A DNA stretch of 7,447 bases from assembly GCA_026129385.1 (NCBI GenBank), contig JAHCIE010000160.1, positions 1-7,447 of the forward strand. The letters run 5' to 3'. The translations under genes were made by a program, and so were the position numbers. The DNA is from Anaerolineae bacterium. GTDB lineage: Bacteria; Chloroflexota; Anaerolineae; Epilineales; JAHCIE01. Each line of letters begins with the position of its first letter. Position 1 is the stretch's first letter. The notes under the pieces are model-generated. The model did not search any database. It had not been told where the DNA came from and saw nothing but the letters and a program-made list of their open reading frames with translations. Shown here piece by piece: positions 6,323 to 7,447 of the stretch.

Positions 6323-6438
6323 TGATCTCCTCCTTAGGAAATCGGCAGTTGATACATCACTAGGGCCAGGGCGGGGCCGTCGCTGCGAGGCCCTCGCCAA
6401 GATTGGGTGTCGAACGTTACGGCGCGCATCACCCCCTT
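6323..6438 (-). promoter_or_regulatory. Putative operator/promoter gap between regulator and transporter
   Basis: This 116-bp gap separates the LacI-family gene from the binding protein gene. It contains a perfect 13-bp odd-centred palindrome, GCGAGG-C-CCTCGC at 6385-6397, and a smaller one, TGAT-AC-ATCA, at 6350-6359. An AACGTT core lies at 6413-6418, but its symmetry does not extend outward. On the minus strand TATCAA within 6350-6359 is a weak -10-like hexamer about 30 bases before the start, with no matching -35. Operator activity is possible because LacI-type proteins bind short palindromes, but no site can be assigned firmly. Confidence 0.35.
6329..6335 (-). promoter_or_regulatory. Ribosome binding site of the binding protein gene
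   Basis: AAGGAGG on the minus strand lies 6 bases before the ATG at 6322, a near-ideal Shine-Dalgarno. It fixes the start over the in-frame ATG at 6400 and places the lipoprotein signal directly at the N terminus. Confidence 0.85.
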
Positions 6439-7434
6439 TCAGGCGGTCTCACGCTGAACCAGAGTCAGTGGTAGTCGAATGTGTTGAGCCGGGCGCGAGT
6501 CGTCGGTCAGGCGGCGGTGCAGCAACTCGACGGCCACGCGCCCCGACTCCTGAAGCGGCTGCCGAATCGTCGTCAGCCCGATGTAATCGGCCACCTCCAG
6601 GTCGTCGAAGCCCATAACGGCCACGTCGTCGGGCACGGACACACCGCGCTCACGGGCGGCGCGTAGCACGCCGATGGCCTGGGTGTCGCTGCCGGCGAAG
6701 ATGGCATCCGGCGGCTGCGGGAGGCTCAACAGCCGGTGGGCCGACTGGCGCGCCGTTTCCAGGCCGTGGGGGGCGAGGGCGATGTACTCAGCCGGTAGGG
6801 GGCGCCCGGTGTCGGCCAGGGCCTGGCGGTAGCCTGCCAGGCGGTGATCGCTGGTATGGATGGCATAGTCAGGCAGGTCGCTATCGCCGACGTAGGCGCA
6901 GCGCATTCGCCCGTGCTGCGCAAGGTACTGGGCGGCGAGGCAACCGCCGAGGGCATCGTCGATTTCGATGCTGCCGAAACCAGGGTGGGTGAACTCGATC
7001 ACGACGGTCTCGATACGGGCCTCCAGGAGGCGGCGGGCCATATCGTTGTCGAAGGGGAGGGCCATGACGATCAAGCCATCGACGCGGCGGGTGACGGCCA
7101 GGCTCGTCAGGTACGCATCGCGCTGGACGGCGGTATCGACGGCATAGATGACCATCTCATAGTTGGAGCCTGCCAGCGCACTAGCGACGCCGCGCAGCCG
7201 TTCCACGAACGAGGGATAGGTAAAGAAAGGGGCCAGGACACCGATGCGCCCGTTGGTTTTGCGCGCTCGCGCGGTGGCGTCGGCGCGAGGCACGAAGCCG
7301 AGGGCATCGATGGCGGCAATGACGCGCTGGCGCGTGTGAAGGTTCACCTTGTCGGGCGTGTTGAGCACCCGGGACACGGTGGCGATGCTCACGCCCGCCT
7401 TTTCCGCGACATCGTAGACCGTCACTTCGGGCAT
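6439..7434 (-). CDS. LacI-family transcriptional regulator
   Basis: DNA-binding repressor or regulator of 331 residues, the usual LacI length. The N-terminal helix-turn-helix is at about 5-24 (VYDVAEKAGVSIATVSRVLN). A hinge region (about 46-60) follows, then a periplasmic-binding-protein-like effector domain from about 63 (RIGVLAPFFTYPSF) with IEIDD, the hydrophobic strand PDAIFAGSD, and the late VMGFDD element, ending in TTIRQP and LVQRE. The hinge carries Arg56 where LacI and PurR have the conserved minor-groove Leu. AGAGG lies 6 bases before the ATG at 7434, only 13 bases from the window end, so its own promoter is not visible. It is the first gene of the cluster and points the same way as the transporter, so it probably controls the downstream genes and perhaps itself, with sucrose or a related sugar as effector (inference). 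Its position parallels aglR of rhizobial agl operons. Confidence 0.93.
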   Translation of the reverse strand: MPEVTVYDVAEKAGVSIATVSRVLNTPDKVNLHTRQRVIAAIDALGFVPRADATARARKTNGRIGVLAPFFTYPSFVERLRGVASALAGSNYEMVIYAVDTAVQRDAYLTSLAVTRRVDGLIVMALPFDNDMARRLLEARIETVVIEFTHPGFGSIEIDDALGGCLAAQYLAQHGRMRCAYVGDSDLPDYAIHTSDHRLAGYRQALADTGRPLPAEYIALAPHGLETARQSAHRLLSLPQPPDAIFAGSDTQAIGVLRAARERGVSVPDDVAVMGFDDLEVADYIGLTTIRQPLQESGRVAVELLHRRLTDDSRPAQHIRLPLTLVQRETA

Positions 7435-7447
7435 CCCTGGCCTCTTG

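Noticed and set aside
4970..6325. Long plus-strand open frame of 451 codons opposite the binding protein gene
   Set aside because: It is the mirror of a high-G+C coding region, has no family resemblance, is Gly/Arg/Leu rich with low-complexity tracts, and the minus-strand frame has clear conserved motifs and a ribosome binding site.
6323..6400. In-frame 26-codon extension of the binding protein
   Set aside because: It would bury the lipoprotein signal behind an Arg/Pro-rich tail, while a strong AAGGAGG precedes the ATG at 6322.
6413..6418. AACGTT core as a catabolite-type or LacI operator
   Set aside because: Symmetry stops after six bases; the flanks do not fit a LacI-family or cre-like consensus, so it is no better than chance.
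1..7447. CRISPR arrays, tRNA or rRNA genes, transposase genes
   Set aside because: No evenly spaced direct repeats, cloverleaf-like segments, rRNA motifs or transposase frames were seen; gaps between genes are at most about 230 bp.

Overview
The window reads as one co-directional sugar-utilisation cluster on the minus strand, running right to left: a LacI-family regulator (7434-6439), a lipoprotein substrate-binding protein (6322-4754), two MalF/MalG-type ABC permeases (4522-3365 and 3365-2202), and a glycoside hydrolase family 13 amylosucrase (2039-60). All five genes look complete and no reading frame appears broken. No ABC ATPase gene is present, so the importer would need one from elsewhere in the genome.

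The DNA is high in G+C. The binding protein is a lipoprotein with a long Ala/Pro/Thr stalk (repeated AAPT units) after the lipidated Cys, a style typical of Chloroflexota. The permeases, regulator and intergenic repeats also fit that phylum. This assignment is an inference from protein style, since the window holds no rRNA or marker gene.

How the genes work together (inference from families and order): the transporter resembles the alpha-glucoside AglE/AglF/AglG type, most visibly in the large extracytoplasmic loop of the MalG-like subunit and in the FPQPG and CWLHKQ segments of the binding protein. In rhizobial agl operons the order is regulator-E-F-G-alpha-glucosidase-ATPase. Here the hydrolase slot is taken by an amylosucrase, which converts sucrose into alpha-1,4-glucan and free fructose. 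The simplest reading is a sucrose importer whose cargo is turned directly into a glycogen-like polymer under LacI-type control.

The gaps between genes are not featureless. The binding protein-permease gap (4523-4753) holds a G/C-rich inverted repeat and a nested palindrome with inverted heptad repeats. The permease-amylosucrase gap (2040-2201) holds a perfect 10-bp stem-loop and inverted degenerate 9-10-bp repeats. The sequence just past the amylosucrase (17-53) is an 18-bp inverted repeat. Only the two permease genes are directly coupled (TGATG overlap). The regulator-binding protein gap (6323-6438) has palindromes that could be operators but no convincing promoter. Nothing here demands a wholly new system; the most notable points are the amylosucrase-for-glucosidase swap and the palindromic elements at module boundaries.
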